Positions 45,387-54,672 of a DNA stretch of 64,000 bases are shown here, one piece after another. Position numbers and translations under genes: made by a program. Below the pieces are notes generated by a model, which was given only the letters and a program-made list of their open reading frames with translations, was not told the DNA's origin and did not search any database. Every line of letters begins with the position of its first letter. The first letter of the stretch is position 1. The stretch comes from a candidate division KSB1 bacterium (lineage in GTDB: Bacteria; Zhuqueibacterota; Zhuqueibacteria; Thermofontimicrobiales; Thermofontimicrobiaceae), in the NCBI GenBank assembly GCA_034506395.1, contig JAPDPQ010000024.1, positions 1-64,000 on the forward strand, written 5' to 3'.

Positions 45387-45440
45387 CCTGTCCTCCTTGA
45401 TGATTGTTGATGGGTAATGTTATTAATTGGACCTCCTCTG

Positions 45441-45489
45441 TCGAAAGCTGACGGTCGCTCGATCGAGCACATGAAAATTCGAAAGCTGA
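45441..45489. promoter_or_regulatory. Operator-like cluster: two direct repeats around a palindrome
   Basis: TCGAAAGCTGA occurs at 45441-45451 and again at 45479-45489. Between them is the perfect 12-bp palindrome GCTCGATCGAGC at 45457-45468. It lies between the araA stop and the second symporter start, so it could be a regulator site for the downstream part of the cluster. Confidence 0.45.
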
Positions 45490-45524
45490 GATTGATATTA
45501 AATGCCAGCATTCCCAGATAAGAT

Positions 45525-47030
45525 TTATTTGGCCAAAGCAAAGGATAATTCATTCCATCTTAGCTCTTTCTCAAATTCTGAAATTTTCGTTTCATCATTG
45601 ATGATCAGATATTCTATTCCAGCCATCCTGGCAAAATCTGCCAGATGAGCGGGTTTTACTGCCTGACTAAAACCGGTGTGATGAGCCCCACCAGCGAGAA
45701 TCCACGCGCCAGCAGCGATCTTGAGGTTTGGTTTGGGAATCCACACAGCCCGAGCCACGGGTAATTTTGGCAAGGGATCATCTGGGGGAACGACCGCGAC
45801 TTCGTTGACGATTAGGCGAAACCGGTGTCCAAGATCGATGAGACTTGCATTGACTGCCGGTCCTGATTTCACATTAAAGACCAATCGCGCTGGGTCAGCT
45901 TTGCCGCCGATGGAGAGTGGATGAACTTCCAATGAAGGTTGACCATCGGCCAGCGATGCGCAGACCTCGAGCATGTGAGCGCCCAATACTTTCATCTGAT
46001 TCACTGATGGAGCCAAATGATAAGTGTAATCTTCCATAAATGAAGTTCCAGCGTCAATACCAGCGCCCATGACTTTCATGGCCCGGACCAACGCAGCCGT
46101 CTTCCAATCCCCTTCAGCGCCGAAACCATAGCCATCGGCCATTAGGCGTTGCACGGCAAGGCCAGGCAATTGTTCCAACCCGTGGAGGTCTTCGAAGGTG
46201 GTTGTAAAAGCTTTAAAATTGCCATCCTGGAGAAACGCGCGCAAGCCCAGTTCGATTCGCGCTGCCTCACGAATTGAATGATCGAAATTGGGGCGCTTGC
46301 GCATTGATTCTGAGACGCGATATTGATCCCAATATTCGGCACTGAGCCGATCGACTTCTTGGTCGGGCACTTGTTCAATGTATCGCACCAAATCGCCCAG
46401 GCCATATCCATTGACCGAATATCCTAAGCGCCATTGGGCTTCGACTTTGTCGCCTTCGGTGACTGCGACTTCTCTCATGTTGTCGCCGAAGCGGGCGATT
46501 TTGGCGCCTTGAGCATCATGCCAGGCTGCCGCTGCCCGCAACCAAGTGGCCAGCTCATCCTGAACATCCGCATCCTCCCAATAGCCCACGATCACTTTTC
46601 GTTCCAGTTTTAGCCTTGTGCAGATAAAACCGAACTCGCGATCGCCGTGCGCCGATTGGTGCAGGTTCATGAAATCCATGTCGATTTCAGCCCAGGGAAG
46701 GTTTCGGTTGAATTGAGTGTGTAAATGAGCCAATGGTTTCTGTAGGGCTTTCAAACCAGCGATCCACATCTTAGCCGGGGAAAAGGTATGCATCCAGGTG
46801 ATCAAACCGATGCAATTTGGCGATGAATTCGCCGACTGACAGAGATGATAAATCTCATCCGCTGTAGTTACTACTGGCTTATATATGATTTTCACTGGAA
46901 TTCTCGTCGAGCGGGAAAGGGCGTCGGCAATCTTCTTTGAATCCTCAGTCACTTGCCTGAGCGCCATTTCACCGTAAAGATGCTGACTCCCAGTGACAAA
47001 CCAAGCTTCTAAATTATCATAATTGATCAT
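45525..47030 (-). CDS. araA: L-arabinose isomerase
   Basis: A 501-residue enzyme, the same length as E. coli AraA (500). It converts L-arabinose to L-ribulose with Mn2+. The start [20 protein letters not shown] is typical; [36 protein letters not shown] and [11 protein letters not shown] are conserved active-site segments. I chose the ATG at 47030 (AAGGGG upstream) over a frame from 47069. It lies 85 bases after the GH127 gene and in the same direction as araB. Confidence 0.97.
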   Translation of the reverse strand: MINYDNLEAWFVTGSQHLYGEMALRQVTEDSKKIADALSRSTRIPVKIIYKPVVTTADEIYHLCQSANSSPNCIGLITWMHTFSPAKMWIAGLKALQKPLAHLHTQFNRNLPWAEIDMDFMNLHQSAHGDREFGFICTRLKLERKVIVGYWEDADVQDELATWLRAAAAWHDAQGAKIARFGDNMREVAVTEGDKVEAQWRLGYSVNGYGLGDLVRYIEQVPDQEVDRLSAEYWDQYRVSESMRKRPNFDHSIREAARIELGLRAFLQDGNFKAFTTTFEDLHGLEQLPGLAVQRLMADGYGFGAEGDWKTAALVRAMKVMGAGIDAGTSFMEDYTYHLAPSVNQMKVLGAHMLEVCASLADGQPSLEVHPLSIGGKADPARLVFNVKSGPAVNASLIDLGHRFRLIVNEVAVVPPDDPLPKLPVARAVWIPKPNLKIAAGAWILAGGAHHTGFSQAVKPAHLADFARMAGIEYLIINDETKISEFEKELRWNELSFALAK

Positions 47031-47115
47031 ACACGCCCCTTGTTTTGAATCGCAAGTGATTATTCTCAAAAACCTCGCGAATATAAAATCAATTGCTTAA
47101 TTGTCCATTTGGCAG

Positions 47116-49530
47116 CTATCGAACAATCCACTCATGAATCCCCCCAGCAAAACCGGGCTGGGATTGGATCTCCAATCGCAGCGCCGTGGTTCTTACCGTC
47201 TCGAACACGACTTCATTGTATCGATCCTTTGCTACGCCATAATTGTCTTCCGTATAGACCGGTTTCCATTCATTTCCCAATTTATAGAGGATTTTCCACG
47301 ATAACGGCACCCGGCATTCACCGACTCCAGTATCGTCGAACCAATAAATTCCGACAGTTGATACCTCCTCAGGCTGAGGGAAATCATATTGCACCCATTC
47401 GGTTGTGCCCTTATGATCCCACCAATGGAAAAAGGGCACTTCATGATCTCCTGAGCGCTGGGGCTCCAATTGGTCATGAATCGCCTCAGGATTGTGGCCG
47501 AACGAGACGGTCACTTTGCTTTGAGATGCCAGGGTCGGATGACCTAATGGTTTTGCGGCAGACTCTTCTCTTGCTAACCACACGGCCATTTCGCCCCTAC
47601 CTCGATGTGCCCAGGCGTAATAAGGAATCGCTAAGAAACGTTGATCACTTTTTTCTAACGAAGAAGCATCTTTGCTTACTCGAAGGGCAATGGCTTTGCC
47701 GGTAATGATTTGGACGCCGTTGAGCAAATCAGCTCGAAATTCGCTGGATAATTTTGAGCTATCTGGTAGTACCAAATTTAGAACATGTCCGTCCTGTACA
47801 TCAGGCCATTCAACGCAATAAACAATCGGCCCGCGCTGCAGCGCGACCCTGCCGCGATCGGCTTTCACGCTATCATGAGCCACGATTCTCCGGATTGGCA
47901 TAGGGAAGTCAAGTTCTATTGTATCCCCGCGATGCCATTTTTTGTTGATCACAGCATAGCCATGCTTAATCGGTGGTGAAATGTGATTCCCATTTAGCGT
48001 GAACCAATGCTGTTGATCGGATGAATCCAAAAATCGGTACAAATGGCTAGGGACTGGCTGATTCAGTGCCCACCCGGGAACGCGGATCAAAATGGAGAAT
48101 GCTCGGTTCTCGATCTCTGGATTGATGGTGATGATCACCGATCCGTCCCAGGGATAACGCGTTCGTTGTTGAATCTTAACTATTTGATCTTTTATTCGAA
48201 TCGCAGCATTATTATCAATGAACAAGTTGATGTAAATTTCTTTATCGCGATGGGCATAAACATAACCTGGAATGGACGCCATAAATCGCGCAATGTTGCC
48301 AGGGCAGCATGCACATCCAAACCACGGGCTGCGGGCATGTTGTCCCACTGAGGCCAATGGATTGGGGTAGAAAAAGGATTTTCCATCCAGCGACACGCCC
48401 GATATCAAACCATTGTAAAGGGTCCGCTCCAGCACATCAATATATTTTGAATGCCCATGCAGCAAAAATAATCGATGGTTCCAGAACACATTGCCAATGG
48501 CTGCGCAGGTTTCGTTATACGCGCTCATATTGGGCAACTCATAGTTTTTCCCGAACGCCTCGCCAGCCCCAGTTGCCCCAATGCCACCAGTAATATAGAG
48601 CTTTTTGCTGACCACGTTTTCCCATAGGCGATCGATGGCCCTCGCATATTTGGGGTCGCCAGTGAGTGCAGCCACATCCGCCATGCCCGCGTACATGTAA
48701 GCCGCTCGTACTGCATGTCCAACTGCTTCATCCTGTTCGATCACAGGCTTGTGATCCTGGCAATATTCTCCCCAAAGTTGACGACCGTCTAACGGCTTAC
48801 CGCGAACATCGAGAAAAAATTTCGCCAGATTCAAATACTTTGGTTCACCAGTGACCCGATAGAGTTTAACCAATCCCATTTCGATCACCTGGTGACCAGG
48901 CGGAATCTGCAATTTTCCATAGCCGAACGTTCGATTAAGTAGCTCGGCGCTTTTCAATGCCACATCGAGCAAATTGCGTTTGCCAATGGCTTGATAATGG
49001 GCGACGGCTGCTTCGTACAAATGTCCCAGATTGTACAATTCATGGCTACTCTGAAGTTTTTCCCAGCGCTTTTCACCGAACCAATTCTTGAGTCGCTCCG
49101 CTTTGTTGGTCCGGGCAGTATAAAGATATCCATCTGGTTCTTGGGCCGCAGCGATCAACGCGATGACGCTATCCAGATAAGCCTCCAATTTAGGATGAGG
49201 GCTTAGCATCAGACAATAAGACGCTCCTTCAATCGTCTTATAGACGTCGGTATCGTCAAAAGGATAGCTCCCCTGCTGTTCTCCCGATTTTAAACCCGCC
49301 GCGATGGCAAAATTGTCCAGTCGACCTGTTTCTTCACATTTCTTGAACGCATGAGGAATGGTGACTGTCCGATTGATTTCCATCCGTGGCTGCCAAAATT
49401 CATCGGTGATCTGCACGTTGGTGAAAGCAACTGGCTGTATAGGATAGTCTCTCTGTTCATTGGACAAACAAGAGAGCATCACCAATAATAATAACAAAAT
49501 CGAGGAGAATTTTGGGATAATTCTGAACAT
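47116..49530 (-). CDS. GH127 family secreted glycosidase (beta-L-arabinofuranosidase type)
   Basis: An 804-residue lipoprotein from the ATG at 49530 (GAGGAA upstream), with a signal ending LSC near residue 21. The GH127/DUF1680 catalytic domain has the zinc-cysteine site: ETC in NETCAAIGN (about 338) and CACCPGN (about 408), including the nucleophilic Cys of the family. A C-terminal beta-domain (from about 690: WVQYDFPQPEEV, then VGIYWFDD) resembles a discoidin-like module. It should release L-arabinose from arabinan or arabinosides outside the cytoplasm, feeding araA/araB. Confidence 0.9.
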   Translation of the reverse strand: MFRIIPKFSSILLLLLVMLSCLSNEQRDYPIQPVAFTNVQITDEFWQPRMEINRTVTIPHAFKKCEETGRLDNFAIAAGLKSGEQQGSYPFDDTDVYKTIEGASYCLMLSPHPKLEAYLDSVIALIAAAQEPDGYLYTARTNKAERLKNWFGEKRWEKLQSSHELYNLGHLYEAAVAHYQAIGKRNLLDVALKSAELLNRTFGYGKLQIPPGHQVIEMGLVKLYRVTGEPKYLNLAKFFLDVRGKPLDGRQLWGEYCQDHKPVIEQDEAVGHAVRAAYMYAGMADVAALTGDPKYARAIDRLWENVVSKKLYITGGIGATGAGEAFGKNYELPNMSAYNETCAAIGNVFWNHRLFLLHGHSKYIDVLERTLYNGLISGVSLDGKSFFYPNPLASVGQHARSPWFGCACCPGNIARFMASIPGYVYAHRDKEIYINLFIDNNAAIRIKDQIVKIQQRTRYPWDGSVIITINPEIENRAFSILIRVPGWALNQPVPSHLYRFLDSSDQQHWFTLNGNHISPPIKHGYAVINKKWHRGDTIELDFPMPIRRIVAHDSVKADRGRVALQRGPIVYCVEWPDVQDGHVLNLVLPDSSKLSSEFRADLLNGVQIITGKAIALRVSKDASSLEKSDQRFLAIPYYAWAHRGRGEMAVWLAREESAAKPLGHPTLASQSKVTVSFGHNPEAIHDQLEPQRSGDHEVPFFHWWDHKGTTEWVQYDFPQPEEVSTVGIYWFDDTGVGECRVPLSWKILYKLGNEWKPVYTEDNYGVAKDRYNEVVFETVRTTALRLEIQSQPGFAGGIHEWIVR

Positions 49531-49626
49531 GAAATATTCTTCCTCAACGAGCTGGTTGTTGAAATCGCCATTAGCGATTAGAGGTGAATTTATGAATTGC
49601 ACGACATGACCGTTCGGCTTTAAGCT

Positions 49627-50778
49627 TTATTTTTCGACCATAAATTTATAGATGGTCGTCGTTTGATATTTCTCCCCAGGATTCAGAACCGTGGACGGAA
49701 AATTGGGATGGTTAGGAGAATCTGGGAAATGTTGCGTTTCTAAGCACAGACCATGCCGATGGTAATAAGTCGTGCCATTTTTGCCGATGATGCTACCATC
49801 GAGAAAATTGCCAGAGTAGAATTGAAGCCCTGGCTCTGTGGTCCAGATCTCCATCACGCGGCCAGTTGAGGCCTCGCGCAGCTTCCCGACCATTCTCAAT
49901 TCGCCCATATTTCCGTTGAGCACGAAATTGTGGTCATAGCCCAATCCGTATTTGATCTGTTCATCATCGACATTGATCCGGGCTCCGATCGGAGTGGGGC
50001 GCCTGAAGTCAAAAGGAGTTCCGTCCACTGGCCGCAATTCGCCAGTCGGGATGAGCGTCTCGTCCACCGGGGTGAAGTAATCCGCATTTAGCATTAATTC
50101 ATGATCCAAAATGGGGCTGGCGCCACCATCTTTCAGGTTGAAATAGCTATGATGTGTTAGGTTGCAAATGGTCGGCTGATCAGAACTGGCCTCATAATCG
50201 ATATGAAGTGCATTTTCATTGGTCAAAGTATAGGTTACTTTCACCGATAAATTGCCGGGATAACCTTCTTCTCCATCAGGGCTCAAATAGGATAATTCCA
50301 AACCGACAGCATCCTGGCTTTTTATTGGTTTGGCCTGCCAGACCACTTTATCAAAGCCTCTCACTCCGCCATGGAGATGGTTTGGTCCATTATTGGTGGC
50401 CAAATTATAAGTTTTACCATTTAGAGTAAACTTGCCTTTGGCAATGCGATTGCCATAACGGCCGACGATGCAGCCGAAATAGGGACTGGCCTTCAAATAT
50501 CCATCCAAATTGTCATAGCCTAAAACCACATCGCCAATTTTCCCATTTTTATCTGGGACCAAAAGAGAAGTAACAATCCCGCCGTAATTGGTGATTTGAA
50601 CGGTCACTCCATTGCTATTGGTCAAAGTATAGAGATCCACGATCCTCCCGTCTTCCGTCTGACCAAAGAATTGCTTTTCAATTGTCATGGTTGATTTTTC
50701 CTTTTTTGAGCATTTCATGAGAAGAATTGATAAGATGATTGAAAATGCGAGTGGCACAAGTATTTTGAAATTTTTCAT
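49627..50778 (-). CDS. galM: Aldose 1-epimerase (mutarotase), lipoprotein
   Basis: A 383-residue galactose-mutarotase-like enzyme that interconverts alpha and beta anomers. Catalytic His and Glu are in PNHLHGGVRGFDKVVW, THHSYFNLKDGG and GLCLETQHFPDSPNHPNFPS. The N-terminus is a lipoprotein signal ending LLMKC (about Cys23), so it acts in the periplasm, where it may prepare sugars for the symporters. AGGAG precedes the ATG. It lies between the SSS symporter and GH127 genes. Confidence 0.94.
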   Translation of the reverse strand: MKNFKILVPLAFSIILSILLMKCSKKEKSTMTIEKQFFGQTEDGRIVDLYTLTNSNGVTVQITNYGGIVTSLLVPDKNGKIGDVVLGYDNLDGYLKASPYFGCIVGRYGNRIAKGKFTLNGKTYNLATNNGPNHLHGGVRGFDKVVWQAKPIKSQDAVGLELSYLSPDGEEGYPGNLSVKVTYTLTNENALHIDYEASSDQPTICNLTHHSYFNLKDGGASPILDHELMLNADYFTPVDETLIPTGELRPVDGTPFDFRRPTPIGARINVDDEQIKYGLGYDHNFVLNGNMGELRMVGKLREASTGRVMEIWTTEPGLQFYSGNFLDGSIIGKNGTTYYHRHGLCLETQHFPDSPNHPNFPSTVLNPGEKYQTTTIYKFMVEK

Positions 50779-50862
50779 TGGGGCTCCTATTCGATTTGTG
50801 AAATGAGCAAAGGACCCAAATTAAATTCAGCATCATTAAAAAACTCATGATTTGGGTCGAAA

Positions 50863-52620
50863 TTATCCAGTAAAGTACAAATAAGCCGCCAGGATCAGGG
50901 CCAATACGATCATCGAATAAACGACGTCTTTATAGTTCCAACTCTCTCGAGTTTGCCTTCGGTGCTCCTCGGTCATCGTGGAGAAAGTTAAGCCAGTTAT
51001 TCGATCATACGAAGGCTCTTCGGTCAAATAGCTGACGACGATCATAATGATGATAGAAATGATAAAGATCAGCAGGCTATAATACTGAAAATAGATGTGA
51101 TTTACGATCCATAGAAACGAGCCATATTCATATTGAAAATTGCCAATAAGCTTGACTGGCGTATCGACAGCCATTCGAAATAGTCCCAAAAGAAACCCAG
51201 TGATGAGAGCGGCGAGGCATCCTTTGGCATTGAGCCGCTTCATGAAAACGCCGAAGAAGAACACGACGAAGATTGGCGGTGCTAAATAGGATTGAACTCC
51301 CTGTAAATAGTCGTACAATCCTTTGCCGCCTCGGATCACTGGGATCCACAGCAAACCGATGAGCACCATCACGGCTGTGGCAAGGCGACCGACCCAAACG
51401 AGGTGTTGTTGGGTGGATTGGGGTCGGAGGCGAGAATAAAAATCCATGGTGAATAGAGTGGAGGAGGCGTTAAAGACGCCAGCCAGAGAGCTCATCAAAG
51501 CAGCCAGAAGGCCGGCCACCACGATGCCCCGGACACCGACTGGCAATACGTGAGCCACAAGAAGGGGGAAGGCTTCTTGGGCGCGATCGCGGAGTAAATT
51601 GCCCGAACCATCGAAGAATACCTGCTGGATGGCAGCGACCTTGCCGCTCTTTGCTAATGCAAAACTGATGATCCCAGGGATGATGAAAATGAACACAGGC
51701 AGGAGTTTCAAATAAGCGGCCCAAATGGAACCGCGACGCGCTTCGCGTTCATTTGGGGCTCCCAGCGCGCGTTGAACAATGTATTGATCGGTACACCAGT
51801 ACCAGAGCCCGATAATGGGAGCGCAGAACAACATGCCGAGCCAAGGGTAATTGTCATTAAAATACCAGGCCATCCGAGTGGACTCTTTCACCGGTGCCCA
51901 GGTACCTGCCAACCCATCCGGAACCAATGGTTTCCAAAGGTTGAACATTTCTGATCCAGCTACAGCCCGCAGTTCGCTCCAACCACCGATGGCTTTCAAA
52001 CCAAAAACGGTCACCAACATTGAGCCGATGATAAGAATGATGGTTTGTAGCGCTTCAGTATATGCGACTGCCCGCAACCCGCCGAGAATCGTATAAATGC
52101 CCGTCAGCACGATCACTAAGATGGAACCGACCCAAAAACTATCCAGTCCCATGAAATTCACATCTGGCAGGAGCACACTGAACACGACACCGCCAGCAAA
52201 AATGCCAACCGCAATTTTTGTCAGCACGTAGGCGACCAGAGAAATCACGGAGAGGACCGTTCGGGCAGTGGGTGAGAAGCGTCGTTCCAAAAATTCGGGC
52301 ATGGTGAAGACTTTGGAACGCATATAGAACGGCACCATTACCCAGGCCAACACCAACAAGCACCAGGCATGAAGCTCATAATGCGCCATGGCAACGCCAT
52401 CTGTGGCACCTGAGCCAGCCAAGCCGACCAAGTGTTCCGAGCCAATGTTTGAAGCAAAGATAGACGCACCGATGATAAACCAGCCCAGGTGCCGGCCAGC
52501 GAGAAAGTAGTCTGTGGTCGTATTCTGTCGCTGGCGAATGACCCACCACGCCAGCCCCAGAATGATGATAAAATAGCCCGCTACCACCGTCAGATCAATC
52601 CATCCTAAAGCTGATCCCAT
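50863..52620 (-). CDS. Sodium:sugar symporter (SSS/SGLT family)
   Basis: A 585-residue membrane protein with about 14 transmembrane segments. SGLT features: TDYFLAGRHLGWFIIGASIF, ASNIGSEHLVGLAGSGA, WYWCTDQYIVQRALGAPNE and ALMSSLAGVFNASSTLFTMD. It imports sugars with Na+ across the inner membrane. GAGGGAGAACGAG precedes the ATG. It is the second gene of the cluster after araB, so arabinose is the likely substrate. Confidence 0.95.
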   Translation of the reverse strand: MGSALGWIDLTVVAGYFIIILGLAWWVIRQRQNTTTDYFLAGRHLGWFIIGASIFASNIGSEHLVGLAGSGATDGVAMAHYELHAWCLLVLAWVMVPFYMRSKVFTMPEFLERRFSPTARTVLSVISLVAYVLTKIAVGIFAGGVVFSVLLPDVNFMGLDSFWVGSILVIVLTGIYTILGGLRAVAYTEALQTIILIIGSMLVTVFGLKAIGGWSELRAVAGSEMFNLWKPLVPDGLAGTWAPVKESTRMAWYFNDNYPWLGMLFCAPIIGLWYWCTDQYIVQRALGAPNEREARRGSIWAAYLKLLPVFIFIIPGIISFALAKSGKVAAIQQVFFDGSGNLLRDRAQEAFPLLVAHVLPVGVRGIVVAGLLAALMSSLAGVFNASSTLFTMDFYSRLRPQSTQQHLVWVGRLATAVMVLIGLLWIPVIRGGKGLYDYLQGVQSYLAPPIFVVFFFGVFMKRLNAKGCLAALITGFLLGLFRMAVDTPVKLIGNFQYEYGSFLWIVNHIYFQYYSLLIFIISIIIMIVVSYLTEEPSYDRITGLTFSTMTEEHRRQTRESWNYKDVVYSMIVLALILAAYLYFTG

Positions 52621-52863
52621 TCTCGTTCTCCCTCATTAACGTTCATTTTGACCATTGCAAAGGTAGTGAATTATGATGGACGCCAAGATTTTGGAAGCGA
52701 TTTCATCATTTGATTTCAAATTCAGTTTCAACTTGGCAGCTTCATTTTTGATCTCATTAAAGACATGCAAGATTATTGTCTTGAAAGCGATGAATTGCCA
52801 GATTACTCCAGTTCTGATTCTCTTGTGAGACTTAAAATAGCATTGAAAAATCGGCCGTCTCAA

Positions 52864-54537
52864 TCAGGAAGTGAACTCATGTTCGATCCAGTCGCAGAGT
52901 TTTAGATATTTCTGATAAAGCTGTTGATACTGCATTGCCTGATCTGGATTCGGCTGGTATTCGCGCTCAAATCCGCTTCCCATGGCGCGCTGGGCGGTTG
53001 GAATATCGGGATATAGTCCGCACGCAGTGGCTGCTGCCATCGCTGTGCCCAAAGCTACCGCCTGTTCGGAGGCAATGACCTTAATGGGCATATTGAGTAC
53101 ATTGGCGGTCACTTGCATTACAAACGGAGATTTTTTCGGGATCCCGCCAACAGCGATGACGCCTCGGATTTCCACCCCCTCTTCAATAAATCGATCGACG
53201 ATCCGCTTTGCGCCAAATGCAGTAGCCTCCACCAAAGCTCGGAAAATTTGAGGGGCATTGGAACCCAAATTCAATCCAGTGATGGCACCTCTCAAAGCCT
53301 GATTGGCATCTGGAGTGCGGCGGCCGTTGAGCCAGTCCAATGCCAAGATGCCATTGCCGCTGATCGGCAGCTTTTCCGCTGCTTGGGACAGTGCAGGAAT
53401 AATTGCTTCATCGATGCTCTGGATCAAAGCTCGGTGTTTGGCTCCTGGCAGATCAAAGGACAGATTTTGAAGTGGCCACATGAGAAGTTCTTTGAACCAA
53501 GCATAGACGTCACCGAAAGCGGATTGCCCTGCCTCTAACCCCAGATATCCGGGCACAATAGAGCCGTCCACCTGGCCGCAGATTCCCCGCACCAGATGTT
53601 CGCCATTTCGAGGGAGTTCAGTGATCATCATATCACACGTGGATGTGCCCATGACTTTGACGAGGAGGTGGGGCTGAATTTCAGCGCCGATCGCTCCAAA
53701 ATGGGCATCGAAGGAACCAACTCCAACAATGACATTATTGGATAAGCCCAATCGTTGCGCCCATTCTGGGGTTAATTTGCCGACTGGCACATCGCCAGTA
53801 AAGCTTTCTCGGTAAAGCCGATCGCGCAAGCCTGCTAACAAAGGATCGAGCTTGGTGAGAAACTGCTCTGAGGGGAGGCCACCCCAAGAGGCGTGCCACA
53901 TGGCTTTATGACCCGCGGCGGTGCGGCTGCGCTTAATTTGCAGTGGATCGGTATTGCCAGTGAGCAGTGCTGGCAGCCAATCGCAATGTTCTACCCAGGA
54001 AAACGCGGCCCGTCGGACCTGTTCATCTTCTCTGAGCACGTGCAAAATTTTGGACCAGAACCACTCAGAGGAATAAACGCCTCCAGAATATTTGGTGAAA
54101 TCCTCACCGCCCCAGCTCTTCGCCAACCGGTTGATCTCCTCAGCTTCTTTCACTGCGGTATGGTCCTTCCAGAGGATGAACATGGCATTGGGGTTTTCTT
54201 CGAAGCCAGGCGTGAGCGCCAAAGGTGTGCCATTGCGATCTACTGGTGCAGGGGTCGATCCCGTGGTATCGATGGAGAGGCCACGGACTTTCTGAGCTAT
54301 GCCTTTGGGCGCACGCGCCAGCGCATTGCGCACCGATGCTTCCAGACACTCAATATGGTCCAGGGGATGCTGGCGAAACTGGTTTCTGCCTGGATCGCAA
54401 TATTTCCCCTGCTTCCATCTCGGATAATACTGCACATCCGTAGCGACCTCTGATCCATCCGCTGCATCTACGATTAAAGTACGAACAGAATCGGTCCCGA
54501 AATCAATCCCTATAACATAATGCTCATTGGTATTCAT
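52864..54537 (-). CDS. araB: Ribulokinase
   Basis: A 557-residue FGGY-family kinase that phosphorylates L-ribulose to L-ribulose 5-phosphate. The start YVIGIDFGTDSVRTLIVDA, LSIDTTGSTPAPVDRNG, WVEHCDWLPALLTGN and VAVGGIPKKSPFVMQV are typical of AraB. GAGGGAG precedes the ATG. It is the first gene of the leftward sugar cluster, so the cluster promoter must lie in 54538-54672, though I could not place it. araD, which would complete the pathway to xylulose 5-phosphate, is not in the window. Confidence 0.96.
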   Translation of the reverse strand: MNTNEHYVIGIDFGTDSVRTLIVDAADGSEVATDVQYYPRWKQGKYCDPGRNQFRQHPLDHIECLEASVRNALARAPKGIAQKVRGLSIDTTGSTPAPVDRNGTPLALTPGFEENPNAMFILWKDHTAVKEAEEINRLAKSWGGEDFTKYSGGVYSSEWFWSKILHVLREDEQVRRAAFSWVEHCDWLPALLTGNTDPLQIKRSRTAAGHKAMWHASWGGLPSEQFLTKLDPLLAGLRDRLYRESFTGDVPVGKLTPEWAQRLGLSNNVIVGVGSFDAHFGAIGAEIQPHLLVKVMGTSTCDMMITELPRNGEHLVRGICGQVDGSIVPGYLGLEAGQSAFGDVYAWFKELLMWPLQNLSFDLPGAKHRALIQSIDEAIIPALSQAAEKLPISGNGILALDWLNGRRTPDANQALRGAITGLNLGSNAPQIFRALVEATAFGAKRIVDRFIEEGVEIRGVIAVGGIPKKSPFVMQVTANVLNMPIKVIASEQAVALGTAMAAATACGLYPDIPTAQRAMGSGFEREYQPNPDQAMQYQQLYQKYLKLCDWIEHEFTS

Positions 54538-54672
54538 GACTCTCCCTCGCTCGCTTGATTACCCGTCATTCATTCTCTTGAAAAAGGCACAATGCTATTT
54601 TAGGTGTTGTTCGATTCAGAGTCATAAAAATGGTCGGCTTTCCAAAGCTACGGAACTATTTTTGTCTTCTTG

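Noticed and set aside
52636-52863. 75-codon minus-strand frame between araB and the first SSS symporter
   Set aside because: It would start with TTG directly at the araB stop, has no RBS and is not clearly family-like.
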